The notes below the pieces were generated by a model that was not told the DNA's origin, searched no databases, and worked only from the letters and a program-made list of their open reading frames with translations. From positions 372,001 to 436,000 of the forward strand of contig JARWMV010000232.1 of NCBI GenBank assembly GCA_030998015.1: a stretch of DNA of 64,000 bases, read 5' to 3'. This document shows positions 46,344 to 58,450 of this stretch, in pieces (within the stretch, counting starts at the first letter, position 1; each line of letters begins with the position of its first letter). The DNA comes from Ceratorhiza oryzae-sativae. Its lineage: Eukaryota > Basidiomycota > Agaricomycetes > Cantharellales > Ceratobasidiaceae. The translations under genes and the position numbers were made by a program.

Positions 46344-47015
46344 AATCCAGAATTAGTTCGCTTGGGGCGGTATCCGATGTTCTCCCATCGTGCCTAGAAC
46401 CTCGTTCCAGGATGGCTCAGAGAGGGTGAATGGTGTTAGACCATATTTGTTTACGGATGATAGCTGGGAGTGGTAGGATGAAAGCTAATACGTGCTGTTA
46501 CCCCACTCAGAGCAATGTGAATACTTCATCCTCGACGCCCAAAGTGGGCCGCTTTACAAATCGTGGGCACGATCTTCTGTGATCGAATGCGATGTGTGAT
46601 CACATGGTGCTCAACCTCAGCTGAGCAAAAAACCTCAGAAAATCACGTTTTGCATCCATTGTATTTTTTATCCGTTTGAGTGAGGATCGTTCTGTATCAT
46701 CTCCGGTCATCGACTGGCGGCCATTACTTTTGTATTCATTACCACGTAGCCAAGTGAAAAAAATGCACTGAACATTGAAACGATCTGGGATATGATCCCC
46801 AGCTTGAGACAAAGAATATGGACAATCGCGTGGATTTACGCCCTCTCGATAGCATGTTTAGAAAAAGGGTGCACATCTATTGATGCATGCTTCCATTTCA
46901 AGTTTATTTTGAATCGATCTCTTCCTTTCATTCGGTGGCTTGCGGTTCCAAGAAGGGGAAGACCACAGGACCAAACATGCAAGAGTTTGTTACGTTACTT
47001 CTTCGATCGGTCAAA
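46344..47015. other. Intergenic region before ATP11
   Basis: 672 bases with no supported gene. May contain a last exon of the MLRQ-like gene in its first 110 bases. Otherwise nothing recognised. Confidence 0.35.
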
Positions 47016-48149
47016 ATGAACCATCTCCGACTCAAGGTCGTTTGTCCGAGGTTCACAGCATTCACAACTCGGCGCGCCTTCGCCTCAGGACTTGTCAGGA
47101 GGGATATTGCTCAGAAGTATGAAGAAAAGCTGAAGAAGCGGGCGGCAGAGTAAGTATTTTACATTTGTTCAGACTGTGGATCTAATGCGGCACACCGATC
47201 AGGTCTGGAGCAAAGGATGTGAACGAGCTGCGGGAGAGGATCCGTAGGGAGTTGGAGGAGGAAAAGATTCGCCAGAGGGCAGACAAGGCAAAGCTAGACG
47301 CTCCCCAGTCGAGCCAAGAATCATATAGTAGTATCAATGGCAGCAGTCCGCCAGTCTCGAGCTTGAAGACACGAAAGGATAGCTCACCTATCAAGGTATG
47401 CCTCGCTTCTATCCCATATTTACTGTTTGTTTCTTACAGCCACCCATACAGCCTCTGGACACGATCTTGAACCTGCCGAAGCTTGTAACATCCTCTCCAC
47501 CTCTGGCTCTGATCAACTCGGCGCTCTCTGGACTGCGTATCATGCTCGCCGGGAGGGTGTACTGTGCGCTGTGGTGCCGGTAGCGATGTATGAGCAGATG
47601 TTGGATCGGGCAAAGCGATGGAGCCAGTTTGTTGTCCCGCTACCTCGAGGAACTAGACCAGCAGAGGGAGAAAAGGATACCGAGAGCGGGGGCGGGACCG
47701 AGATGTTCTTTATCGAGTGGGGCATCCATCATTCACCTAGTCTGCCAAGTACGGACGTGGACGCACTTGGCTTGCCGATCACCCCATCTGCCAGGCCCTC
47801 TGTTCCGAATCCTCCAATAACAACGCTCTTGTTCACGCCTCTTCAAGAATACAAGCACCGTCAATCGTTTGCGGCTCCCCATCTTGCGCTTACGTTTTAT
47901 ACCGACTTGGCTGTGTCGCATGATGTTGTCTTGTTGCGTGGAGAGATTACGCCTGCCCAGCAAGGGGAAGGTCGATGGATGTTGGATTTAGCGGAAGCAC
48001 AGACGCTAGTTGTCGCGATGCAGAGGTTCTATCTGGGCGGAGAGGAGAGGAAAGAGGCCGAAGAGCTGTTGAAGTGTTTCCATGAACGGCCGGAAGAGTT
48101 TAGGTGGGAAAAGTTGTTAGAGCTGAGCGATATAGGGCTCAAAGTATGA
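47016..48149 (+). CDS. ATP11: ATP11, F1-ATPase beta-subunit assembly chaperone
   Basis: Mitochondrial matrix chaperone that binds free F1 beta subunit during ATP synthase assembly. Start at 47016 gives a basic presequence (MNHLRLKVVCPRFTAFTTRR) followed by a charged coiled coil (IAQKYEEKLKKRAAES, LRERIRRELEEEKIRQRADK). Then PIQPLDTILNLPK, ILSTSGSDQLGALWTAYHAR, VVPVAMYEQMLDRAKRWSQF, MFFIEWGIHHSP, TTLLFTPLQEYKHRQSFA, ALTFYTDLAVSHDVVLLRGE and QTLVVAMQRFYLG, ending DIGLKV. LWTAYH, the LPLPR-like block and TPLxEYK are family marks. The frame breaks at about 47479-47482 (LPK to ACNIL); one extra G restores it. Confidence 0.92.
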
Positions 48150-48355
48150 CTGTTTGCATGTCAATCGGTTGATTTGGCTCGAGCATATAGTGTGGTTTAG
48201 TTGACAGTTTGAAGAATGACATGTATATTTGTGTCTCACTTTCGGGTTTAATCTCGAACATTCCAATCAGCGATGGTTATATAATCATCCATGATGTAGT
48301 CAGATGCGCGCGTCGAACAATCTTTCGCCCCGCGACCACATCCCCATCTCGCATT

Positions 48356-49230
48356 ATGACCACTCATCCTGAAGTTCTCTGGGCTCAAAGGAGCTCTGAT
48401 TCGGACGCGTCAAAGGTGCGAATCTATGCTGATGCGTTGGGCGAAGCCGGTCTGATGCGCAGTTTTTTTTTCGGTTTGATAACAGAATATTGTCTATTTG
48501 ACAGTAAACCTGCCTGATATCAAAGAGGACACTCTCAAGTACGAGTTGACTGCGGACAAGGTGACGTTTGAGGCCGAGGCCGGAAGGTGCGTTCTAGTTA
48601 CTGGCTTTGGCGGAGCACTGGGTTTGACTCTGGGGATAATAGTAAGAGCGCCGAGACTAGAAAATATGCGTTTGAGATTCCTCTGTTTGCGGAGATCGAT
48701 CCAGAGGTACGCGACGCGGGGGTTGTGTGAGATACGAGTCGAGTACTGACTGTCGGGTTTTACAAAAGCAATCGTTGAAGAAGCTGACGAGCAGGTCATT
48801 TGTCGCTGTGTTGCGCAAAAAGGAGACCAAGCTCGAGTACTGGCCACGTTTGACCAAGGATAGGATAAGGTATCAGTTTATCAAGACTGATTTCTCCAAG
48901 GTGGGTTGGTGTTGGGATCTATCTCGAATCTGGTCTCATATTTGGTATCTAGTGGGCGGACGAAGACGAGCAGGACGGAGGCGACAAGGCCCTAGATGAC
49001 GATTTCGATATGGGCGGAATGGGCGGAATGCCAGGCATGGGTGGAATGCCGGCATGGGTGGAATGGGAGGCAGCGATATGGACTTTGCCAGGATGATGCA
49101 GTCGATGGGTGGCGCTGGAGGTGCGGGCGGAGCGGGCGCCCTCGACCCGTCGTCGTTTGGAGGAGGCAAGGACGACGATGAAGATGACGACGACGACGAC
49201 GGCCCACCACCCCTCGAGCCCACCAGCTAA
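48356..49230 (+). CDS. SBA1: p23/Sba1 Hsp90 co-chaperone
   Basis: Binds and stabilises the closed ATP state of Hsp90. Starts MTTHPEVLWAQRSSDSDASK. CS-domain strands follow across short exons: NIVYLTVNLPDIKEDTLKYE, ADKVTFEAEAG, KYAFEIPLFAEIDPEQS, SFVAVLRKKETKLEYWPRLT, IRYQFIKTDFSKWADEDEQD. WPRLT and KTDFSKWADEDE are the p23 signature. The tail is Gly/Met-rich (GGMGGMPGMGGM, DFARMMQSMGG) and ends in an acidic run and LEPTS, stop at 49228-49230. The frame breaks at GG 49051-49052, where a third G gives PGMGGMGGSDMDFARMMQ. Confidence 0.93.
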
Positions 49231-49610
49231 ATCCGAAGAATATGCAATGCTGGGGCGAGAAGTAGACACGAACGCTTGAATGAATTCTAATATTTTGGCA
49301 TAAATCGTTGGACTGTATGAATCGCCTTCAGGCCGTACGTTACAAATATGAATTTATCTGTGCAGGTTAGTCGCGACAGAGTCCCTTGCATACGGTTAAT
49401 GTGCAGCAATACGATGTGGCTGGACGCCACCAGATGAATCCGATAGGGTGGCGGGGGTCCCGACTCGTGTTTGTTGTTTACCGTGCTACCCCTGGTGAGC
49501 AACTTGCGCCCGACCCGGTCTGCCGACGAAGCTCTGATTGTGCTGTCTGCGGGCTGATACCCTGCAGCGCCCGTCGCAACAATCCAGCTGTTCTGTCGCC
49601 CGCACGTGTG

Positions 49611-52281
49611 ATGAGCGCACAGGGAAACACGCAGGGTAAGTTGTGGGCTCGGCTCGAGTTTGGCAGTCGGATCGTCACTGCGATCGGCGAGAGTGCAAGT
49701 GCTCACCCGTCTTGTGCAGATCCCGCGACTGCTTCCCAGGCAGAGACATTCATGTCCACCCAGGACGCCAAGGAGCGCGCAGAGACTAGGGCGGCGGCAA
49801 AAGGAAAGGCAAAAGAAGTCCCAGGTGAGTCCAGTAGCTGGTGCTTGATTCCAACGCTCATCCGGATCATGCGACGATGTACAGCAGCGCTTGCGTCCCC
49901 GGCTAAGCCGCAGAGTTCGATGGGTCCGCCTGCGAAGCCTGGACAAACGCCAGGAACAACGAACAAACCTTCTGCCCCTGCTCCTCCCGCTCCGACGACC
50001 ACCACACCTGCGTCCAAGAGCGGTACGGCCGTGGCAGCTCCGAACACCCCTGCAGATGTGCCCTCAGTCACCCCGCAGAAACGTGGGCCTGGTCGTCCTC
50101 GCAAATCAGAGAAACTCGAACCGATAGGTCCGCCCGTGGCCAAACGGCCTCGCGGCCGGCCGCGCAACTCCAACGCCCCTGCAGCCAACACTCGCCAAAG
50201 AGCCCGAGACGAGGCTGCGGAGCAGAGCGAGGACGCAGAATACCAAGACAGCGATGAATCGTCGACGGAAAGCATACCCCCAAACGTCCTGGTCCAGTAC
50301 AATGCCCACGTTTCTATCCTGCGCACCAAACTCGACTCGCGCGGCATACCCGAGCAATACTCGGTCTCCAAGTCGTTCTGGGTCCCCGTCTGGTCGTCCT
50401 ACTTTGATGGCGGAGCGACTGGCCCCCCGGGCCGGTTCGCTTATTGGGACCCTCTGTTTATCACCTCGGTCGGCTGCCCAGTCTGCCATCAGCCGCTCGC
50501 GATCGCAGCCGGTGGGGGCTGGCTCGACGAACCCCTCAGCATGCGTGACGGGGACGGCCCGTGCTGGGTCATCGGCCGGCGATACGTCTGCACCCAGTGT
50601 TTCGCTGCGACAGAAGTGGCCGCCAGGTACGTCGATCACGGTGACCTTGACCGCCACAGTGATTCAACCATCCCGATCCCAGCAACCCGGCGTCCGCAAA
50701 GGAGAGCAAACCCAAGTCGGTCGACGTTGATTTCTCGTCCCCGGTTTATTACATTTCGTGGGAGAAGCGGTTCAGAGACCTCTTGCCGCCTGCACTAGCT
50801 GCAGAGTTTCCGACGAGGGTTAAGAAGCGTGGTGCCAAGGAAAAGGAGGTGGAGAAAGATAGAGACAAGGAGGATGAAGAGGACGGGGACGACGATGGAG
50901 AGGGCGAGGCGGGCGCCGACGAGACCCAAAAAGGTCGACAAAACGAATGCGACACTGCATGAAGTGTGGGTCCAAGATGTGCCAAGGAAGAATGGGTCGC
51001 TCGCGCTGTCCAAACGCATGCTACGATTGTGGGTCGACGACTTGCAATGGGCGGCCCAAACCAAATCTGACCTGCAAGGGCGAGATTACCAAGACGTTCA
51101 AGGAGGTCAGTTTGTCGCATTTATGCTGATGTTGCATTGATAGACCTTGACATTGTCGACCTGCAGCTCACGACCGAAGAGTCTAGTTCTCCAGTAACTG
51201 AAGCCAGCATGGCATCCGCCGCTCCTCCTGCTCCTGCCCCCGAACCCTCCCAGGCCCCAGATTCAGTTCCGGCTGCGCCTCTAGTCACAGACCCCGCTCC
51301 CCCTCCCCCAGACCTTGCTCCTGCTCCTGCCCCTCAGCCAAATAGCTGGCCTGCTGGTCTGCCAGAGGTCCCCCCAGGCTTTGTTCTTGCAATCCCGTAT
51401 GCTATCGGCGCAGACGGCAAACCCTCTGGAACGGGGCCTGGGATGGCGTACTTGGTGCCCAAGGCGATGTTCCTGGATTTTTGCCTGCGCCCGCTCAGGT
51501 CCCTGCTCCCGCCGGGAAACCGGATGTTGCTAAATCTACAACCCCGACAGAGACAAGCGGGTCTACGGAACCAATTGTTGCGCCTCCTACACCCGCACCT
51601 GCACCAGCCGCGGACGCTCCCCAGGCTCCTCAATTAGCCTCCAAGAAGAATTCATCGAGAGCAAAGCCAACACCTCAAAAGGTATACCCACAGCCTCATT
51701 CCGTATCTCTTGCACCTGCGCCCGCACCCACACCATCCCATCCACACCCATACCCGCCCCCGCCAGGCGTTTCATACCACCCCCACCTCCCTCATTCGCA
51801 CCCACACCCAGGCGGCCCCGAACCAGGATATTACGGTGGGTACTACCCCCCATACGGATACCCAAGCCCATACGGCTTTGGATTCTATGCGCCGTATCCA
51901 CCTCAATCACACCCTGAAAATGGGGCGCCACAACAACCACACCCCCCGCCTCCTCAGTCGCCATACTACCCAAGCCAATCAGGATACGCGCCGCCTCCAC
52001 CTGGATATGGCGCTCCTGGTCATCCGCCCCCAGGTCCATACGGACCTGCGCCTGGACCAGCACCTCCGCATGATACGTCTGGGCATCCACCCGCAAACGG
52101 TTATGCACCACCTGGACCTGCGTCCGCGACAGGCGCGTTCCATCGACAGCCACAACAATATATAGCCTACCAACCGCATGTTCAAGTCGCGAGTGCGGCG
52201 ACTGGACCCGCGACAAAGAAGAGAAAGACCGCCGCTACCCCAGCTGGAACTGCGGCTGCGGAGGGCGATAAGGCGGCCTGA
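49611..52281 (+). CDS. AT-hook protein with DUF6729-like domain and Cys cluster
   Basis: Not recognised as a named gene. Start at 49611 (MSAQGNTQ), then an Ala/Pro-rich segment and two AT-hooks (KRGPGRPRKSE and KRPRGRPRN near 50080-50170) that suggest binding to AT-rich DNA. Next comes a folded domain with CxxC pairs (FWVPVWSSYFDGGATGPPGR, VGCPVCHQPL, WVIGRRYVCTQCFA, YYISWEKRFRDLLPPALAAE) like the fungal DUF6729 group. An acidic linker leads to a Cys-rich cluster (HCMKCGSKMC, CPNACYDCGSTTC, LTC), then a long Pro/Tyr/His-rich tail and a basic motif (TKKRKTAA). The frame breaks at AAAA 50940-50943, GG 51105-51106 and TTTTT 51478-51482; one base at each joins the parts. Probably nuclear. Confidence 0.65.
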
Positions 52282-52576
52282 TCACGAAGACGAAGAAACT
52301 TGTTTGATACCTTTCTTGGACTGATTCATTCTTGGGATCCGTGCAATACGAGGTCGCATGAAGGAACCGGGCGTTTGTGTTTGAAGCGTTGTTGTATTTG
52401 TTCACGGTTAGGTTTGAGGTTTATGTACGTATCTTATTCTCTTCGTTGGCAATTTTTTGGACCAAGCGTCACTCTCACTGCCTCGCGGATAATGCCAAAA
52501 CCCGTCCATAGCGACAACACCCCCCCGCAGCCCTAAGAACATGAAAAATGAAAAAATGATAACTAAAACGCCCCGC

Positions 52577-54760
52577 CTACTTCTGTTCAATCTCCGACAC
52601 AGCCTTCACGTGTCCTCCCTCATCCATGCGGGCGCTAAACAAGAACCGGATCGAACCCGAATCGTAAGTGACAAAAAAAAACATATGAAAGGGTTCAAAA
52701 CGAGTACGTACATGGCTTCGTCGGCGAGTTCGGTGTGTTCTTTCACACGGAAATGCAGCATGGGCAGAGCAAAGACAAGTCCGGCTGCGAGAAGAGCCCA
52801 AGTGGAGACGAAGATGTTCATGTATCTATTGGAGTTTCCACAAGGTCAATTCGAGAATCAGAGTAGCAACTGTATGTATGCTCACGGGATCTCCATGGCA
52901 TCAGCCCTCCAGATGCCAGCTGCGCCAGCCGACTGAATGGATTTGTCTGCCAAGCAAAAAGGAAATGCACCTGTCAGCCTAACAGCAAAGCCTGGGTTCA
53001 GTAAAGCAACCATACAAAATCCAGAGAAGATAGCGAGCTTGGCGGGATCGTTGCTCATCGCTCCCATCATCCAGTACGCATAAGTCTGCCACATGGCGTC
53101 GAGGAGACCGCAAAAGATGTACAGCCAGACGCGGCCCGGGTAGCCGTGTGCAGTAAAGTCCATGACGTTCGCCTTGGGGACCGGGCGGGTGTAGTCGCTA
53201 ATCAAAAGTCCCCGAGTCAACAATTTGGACTCGTGCGACGGGTAAAAAAGAATTATACCGTTGGTAAAAATAGCCCCAGATGTGGACAACAAAGACCATC
53301 GCAAATAGTACCCCCCACCCCAAGAATGCGCGAGCACGACGGCCGAGCACCTTGCTATCCAGGAGCAGACCAATACCAATAGCGCCGAACATCTGAGAGA
53401 TCCAGTAGACCAAGCTGTTGAGTGCACGCGTGCGGACTAGAAGTGAGAGGCTCGGTGAGATACGATGCGGCGAGGTTATCTGAATCAGGACTTACTGTTG
53501 AACAAGGCGCCGTTGTAGTCGTTAAACTGCCAAGTGTCTTTTAGGTTGTTAGCGCTTCACGTTGCCCGCTGGAGGTCATCGAAGCTTACAGAACCAGTTC
53601 TGCCCGAAATCATGTCAGCATTGACCCAAACTGGTATGTATGCGCAAGGGTCAACTCACAGAGGCGAAGAACATTGGGAACAACATCATGATACTAGGGT
53701 CAGTTCGCAGAGCGATCCACAATGCCATGATTTCAGCTTTCCACGTTGGATGACGGGGCGCAGTTACTTTCGATCCGTCCGAGCGGTACATGGTGCGGGG
53801 GTCGGCCATGAGCATCGGAATGCACACTCCTATCAGAGTCAAAACTAAGAATCCAATCTAGATGATGCTATAAGCCGCAAGTCTAGCGGACGATTAAACG
53901 AGAGCGCACATAGGTTCCTTTGCCAACACTCCCGGCCTCGCTGTGGATGTTTTGACCAAGTGCAACAGAGGCTCCAACGACAGCTCCCAGGTTGAAGATT
54001 GTCCAAAAGATTGAAATGTACAAGCCCTTGTTTGACTCTGGGTGATATTTGATAAGCCTACGTAAAATCGTGGTGGCACACGCACTCACCAGTCGGGTAA
54101 GCAAGCATCAGGGACCCTTGTGCAGCCCACAAGAGACCAGCACAGAGACCAAGGATAGCCTAGAATGCCGATAAGAACGACAACATTTCGTGGAATGAGG
54201 CGGAACTTACACCGGCAAAGATAATGAACCAGCCGGCATTATCATGAAGGTTTGTCGCGCTCATAGGGTCAAGTCAATTAGATGGGATGTAGGAATATAT
54301 ATAGTCAACCTACAGGAAACTGCCAATATAGAGCGAGTAACCAGTAGATCCGATGAGCAGCGTAAGGCGAGGGCCAAGCTTATTAGTGACAGAACTGGCA
54401 ATCCCAAATTAGTGGTGCCGGATGCCTATAATTTCAACCGAGCTCACCCAGCAAAAAAAGCGCCCGCGGCGAAAGTTGAGTAAAGAGCAGCATTCCCATT
54501 GGCAGCCGTTTTTGTATCGACTCGTCCTCCTCCACCCAAGCCGTTTAACGCGTTGAATAACCCCTGTTGGGTGCTAGCATCAGCACCATGGTATGCCAGA
54601 ACAGCCCGTGGAACCCACTGGACCCATGAAACACACGAAACCCAACATGATGACCTGTGCCAACGTGCTCCTATACATACCACCGACGCCTTTTTGACGA
54701 GGCTCATTGTCAACCGAAGGGTCGTGCTCGTGCGATGTCTTTTTCTCGATGTCGGACATG
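52577..54760 (-). CDS. UNC93-like major facilitator superfamily protein
   Basis: Polytopic membrane protein of the UNC93/Dur3-neighbour MFS group common in fungi; substrate unknown. Start at 54760 (MSDIEKKTSHEHDPSVDNEP). Exons join as VIMLGFVCFMGP, GLFNALNGLGGGGRVD, LYSTFAAGAFFAG, SVTNKLGPRLTLLIGSTGYS, FIIFAGAILGLCAGLLWAAQ, GSLMLAYP, SNKGLYISIFWTIFNLGAVV. Later spans are in FGAIGIGLLLDSK, WGVLFAMVFVVHIWGYFYQR and AMWQTYAYWMMGAMSNDPAK. The family motifs GxFNALxGLGGGG and WAAQGSLMLAYP are clear. The last intron (GTACGT donor near 52710) leads to ARMDEGGHVKAVSEIEQK, stop at 52577-52579. About ten introns; intact. Confidence 0.88.
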
Positions 54761-55815
54761 ACTCTCAAGCGTTGAGCTGGTAGAACGAACCAAGAGGCGG
54801 GTCGTACGAGCAAGGGCGTGGGGCATCTACATTTATAGCTCACAGTCAGGTGGGGTATATCGCCAGTGCCTCAAAGAATACGAAGCACGATAGGCTGTCC
54901 TTCGACCGGCCAAGCCGGCTCTGGATTTGAATGTCGAAGCCACTCGGCAAGCTTCTTCCACATGCCATATGATTTGATAAAGTTGATTGCTAACATTCAT
55001 ATCTCCTATACTTTCCTGAGTCGTAATGCAACTGCGTTATCTACAAAACAAACTCAGATAACACGCCGCACTGACGGATGACATCATAAATGGAGGCGAA
55101 ATCGGCAAAATCTGTGTGCTTGTGGAAACACCACTGCAAAATCCGCCTGGGGCCATGAGCAATCATAACTTGTCGCGATAATAGGTATCATCCAAGAGCA
55201 GGAGCACGTTCGTGAGCACAAGCCGATTTGGCAGTGTCGTGGATGACAAGGCCCCTTAGTATGTTTGGTCCATCATCCGGACACCAGCCGTGGCAGCCGG
55301 GATTCGGCCTTGCTTGGAAATAGCTGATGTGTTTTCGGCATGGGCCGCACTGCCTAGAGCGCTCAATTAGATTGGGGTAATCATTTTTAATTTAGACCGA
55401 TTTAGACCAAACTTATGTAGATAAAGTAATAAATGTGAGAAATTGATTTACAGGTTGCGAAGGAACTCAACCGGGCTGCTTCGTGAGTCGTGATTGACGT
55501 TACACAGGTCGAACACACATCACATACAAACCCATCACCCGACTGATCCACAAAAAGTAAATTAAAGAGCAATCGCCAAGAAGGTCCGGAAAACATAGCC
55601 AAATAAGGGGGAGGGCTCAGCTTGTTCAGGGCTTTTCACTTTCTTTATGCTCAGCGGGGCGGCTGATCTCCGAAGCCGAATCGAACTGGGGTATAGTGAA
55701 CGTCTGTGAGGTAGTAAGTTAGATAGAATTACCGGCTTAGACTAAATAATGTTTAGGGTCAAAGTGCCTTACCACTCCTCTTCGAGTATCACCTGTCTGC
55801 TCGTGGCGAGTCAGG
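54761..55815. other. Intergenic region, nothing recognised
   Basis: About 1.05 kb upstream of the UNC93-like gene. Short open frames only. No repeats or RNA genes seen. Confidence 0.35.
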
Positions 55816-57369
55816 CTAACCCTCTGTGATATATCTGCGGTTGGAGAATCCGTGGATGTCTGAGTCATTTCGACTCGGAAAGACTGTTTCAGGCGATGCA
55901 ACACTAAACATCGAAGGCTTCGCTAGCACCGACTTCCACGCACCGTATGTGGCATGAATGTAGGTAAGCTTGGACCCATCGAAGTTTCGAAAGGGGTTGA
56001 AAGAGCTTGAAGCTTTTGGCGAATGTACCCTCGACTGGAATCGATAAGTCGCAAAGTGAGGAAAGCATAACGAGAGTACCCACCCAACCAGTGATATCAT
56101 CAAAGAGAGTATAAAAAACTTTCCTAGGTGCGAGAGTGGGTTCAGCGGGATATTCGTGAAGTATTAGGAGTGGGTAGAGTACCTGTCATATTGGATATAT
56201 AGATGACGTTTGTGTTTGATACCCCGTCAACCTAGAACAGTGTCATGGGTATATGCATCCTGCTAGGTTTGGTCCCACTTACACCACGCGCCACGATGAT
56301 CACGGCAATCATCAAAACAAGCGGAGGAGCTGCTGAGGCCTTTCACACGTCAAACACTGCCATTATCCATAATAGCTTTACAAAAATGCTCAAGACTCAC
56401 CCAGACGATCTGCCACACGGCACTGAGAGCACCATCACGGCTTCTAACACCTGAACAACGACGCCGCTCATTCGCTTTATTCAAAACAGAAATCAGTGAT
56501 TTGGTCTCACCGGAACATGAGTGGTAAACATAGATGATAGCTGGGTCGATTCAGCTGATGAATGCCTGGTTGATGGAAAAGGACTCACTAGTGGTAGTCA
56601 TGGACAAGTCTAAAACGAACGCGCTATAAATCCATATCATGTCTATCATTTCATGCTGTATCAATGTGGGTCCGTGAGAGTGTTAAATGGCACAAGCACT
56701 CACAGGTGATTTGCACCTAACATTCTAGATTAGCTTTCATGAAAACATGCACACCAAGATTTCACATACCTCATGGCTGTGGTCTGCTGTTAGGGCCGTC
56801 GAGAAATAAATCGTCTGTGGACGGAGCGTTTCAGAAAAGTGCAAATGGCGATTCATATCGCTTACCATCATCAGCCCGGAGACAATTGACGTGAGATACA
56901 CCAGAACGTATGGAGCAATGGGTAATAGTCTCCGGGAAAAGATACACCAACATCTAAATAGGAAAAATCCTTGTACCGATGCATTGAGTAGGACGGTCAT
57001 CAAGGGGTATGCCCAGTATATCTTTGGCCACCCAAACTGGTTACCAAGAGAAATCTTCCACATTAGCATAAGACATACCAACGAAGGAGGGATTCGAGAC
57101 TCAATCAAATCAAAGGTTTGGCCAATCTGCATAGCGGTCTGGCACAAGGCAACAACATGCACGCCGAACACATAAGTCTTGAATGGCCTGGAGACCGACC
57201 GATGGTCACAGAAGAATGTCGTCAGGAGCGAGACAAAGAGACCTGTTAACAACGAGAGTGGTGAGATACAAAATAAGAGAACCATTGTACGCAAACCTTG
57301 CAAGATACAATGTATGACCGTCAACTGTGTCACCTGCGACACAGTGAGTTGATACACCTGCTCTACCAT
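55816..57369 (-). CDS. DUF6534-like multi-span membrane protein, copy 1
   Basis: Basidiomycete-type membrane protein with about six or seven spans and unknown function. The exon from 57369 reads LLTGLFVSLLTTFFCDHRSV, FKTYVFGVHVVALCQTAMQI, GWPKIYWAYPLMTVLLNASV, QGFFLFRCWCIFSRRLLPIA, YVLVYLTSIVSGLMMVSD. The VQGFFLFRCW motif, with a string of spans on each side, is the family hallmark. Middle exons (about 56150-56740) are short and not fully resolved. The last exon near 56110-55816 reads LGKFFILSLMISL, then a cytosolic tail (SRVHSPKASSSFNPFRN, RRYITEG). The start may lie somewhat upstream. A second family member is at 62583-64000. Confidence 0.55.
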
Positions 57370-58116
57370 GCTTGAGTATGGGATTGTTGGATGTTATGTT
57401 CTCCCACATCTCGCGAGGAGCGTCATATAAATATAACAAGTGCCACCACCTTAGGGTGATCCAATTTCGGGAATATACCCACGACAGGCTTGCGGTTCAC
57501 GGGTTCCAAACCTTAAATACATGTAGCTGCACGTACCACTAAGCCAACAACAGAGAGATGGGAGAACGATGTTCAGTGTAGCCTGGCACAAGAACCAGCC
57601 ATTTCGAAAAGAATTCTATGGAACCTGATGTTTACATAAGGCTAAGTCAAACGTGACAACCAAGCCACAGTTCAGTTTGCTGAGAAAGTACAATCATGGC
57701 GTTGACTACGAAGCGCGTTTTGAAATGAGCCCAACATTACATGTAGTCTAGCTTGGGACGATTTCGGTGTATGCCTTTGATTTCTCTCAATGTGGCGGGT
57801 TGATTAGACTGAACGAATTAAATTCAGCCTTATCGTAGTCGTCCGGCGCCCAGATGGAACGCAGCCGGATAGGGGGAGGTCTCATTTTATTTTTTTGGGG
57901 GGGGGATGATATCGTCTGGCGGTCGCAGGCTTTTGGTTTATCTTCACGCCGAGCCGCCAGTCGGGTTGCACCAAAGCACCTAACCGAATGATCGCCGGAG
58001 CACAAAACAAATCTCTGAAGCAAATCCTAGACAAATTTATTAAGGCATTGAGAGTAAAGTATGGGTCATACCAGCGATTATGCATCTATGGTGTCATGTC
58101 ATTGGGATAACCGTTA
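57370..58116. other. Intergenic region before the TIR element
   Basis: About 750 bases. Contains an eight-G run near 57897-57905. The sequence near 57470-57555 on the minus strand has a tRNA-like A-box but no proper B-box, so no tRNA is called. No gene recognised. Confidence 0.3.
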
Positions 58117-58171
58117 CACCACAGTTCACTCGATTTTTTCCCGGCGCTGTCCAGGCGGGATGGGGCGGGAC
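58117..58171 (+). repeat. Left terminal inverted repeat
   Basis: 55-base repeat that matches the reverse complement of 60367-60421 with one mismatch. Followed by a GGGAC-rich subterminal stretch to about 58210. Confidence 0.8.
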
Positions 58172-58450
58172 AGGACGGGACGGGACGGGACACGGTGGGA
58201 CAGAGGTGGACAACCACAGGACCTGGCGGGATAGCATGTGGATGTCCGTCATAGGACATCGTATTGGAGGATCGACGGAATTGCAAATTGGCCGCCAATC
58301 CTGCTAAGGCAACTCGTCGCCGACGCATAACCTGCTCTTGACCACGACCGCGACCACGACAGACTCCACAGTTGCTCGGAAAACGCGTAAAAAATTAACT
58401 GTAATTATTGTACCGATTACATAGAGCGAATACACATCACTTTACCAAAC

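Noticed and set aside
57470..57555. tRNA gene on the minus strand
   Set aside because: A fair A-box (TGGCTTAGTGG) is present, but the B-box is poor and too close, and no acceptor stem pairs.
58130..58210. CRISPR-like or tandem satellite array of GGGAC units
   Set aside because: The units are short, without spacers, and are mirrored at the other end of the element, so they are subterminal repeats of the transposon.
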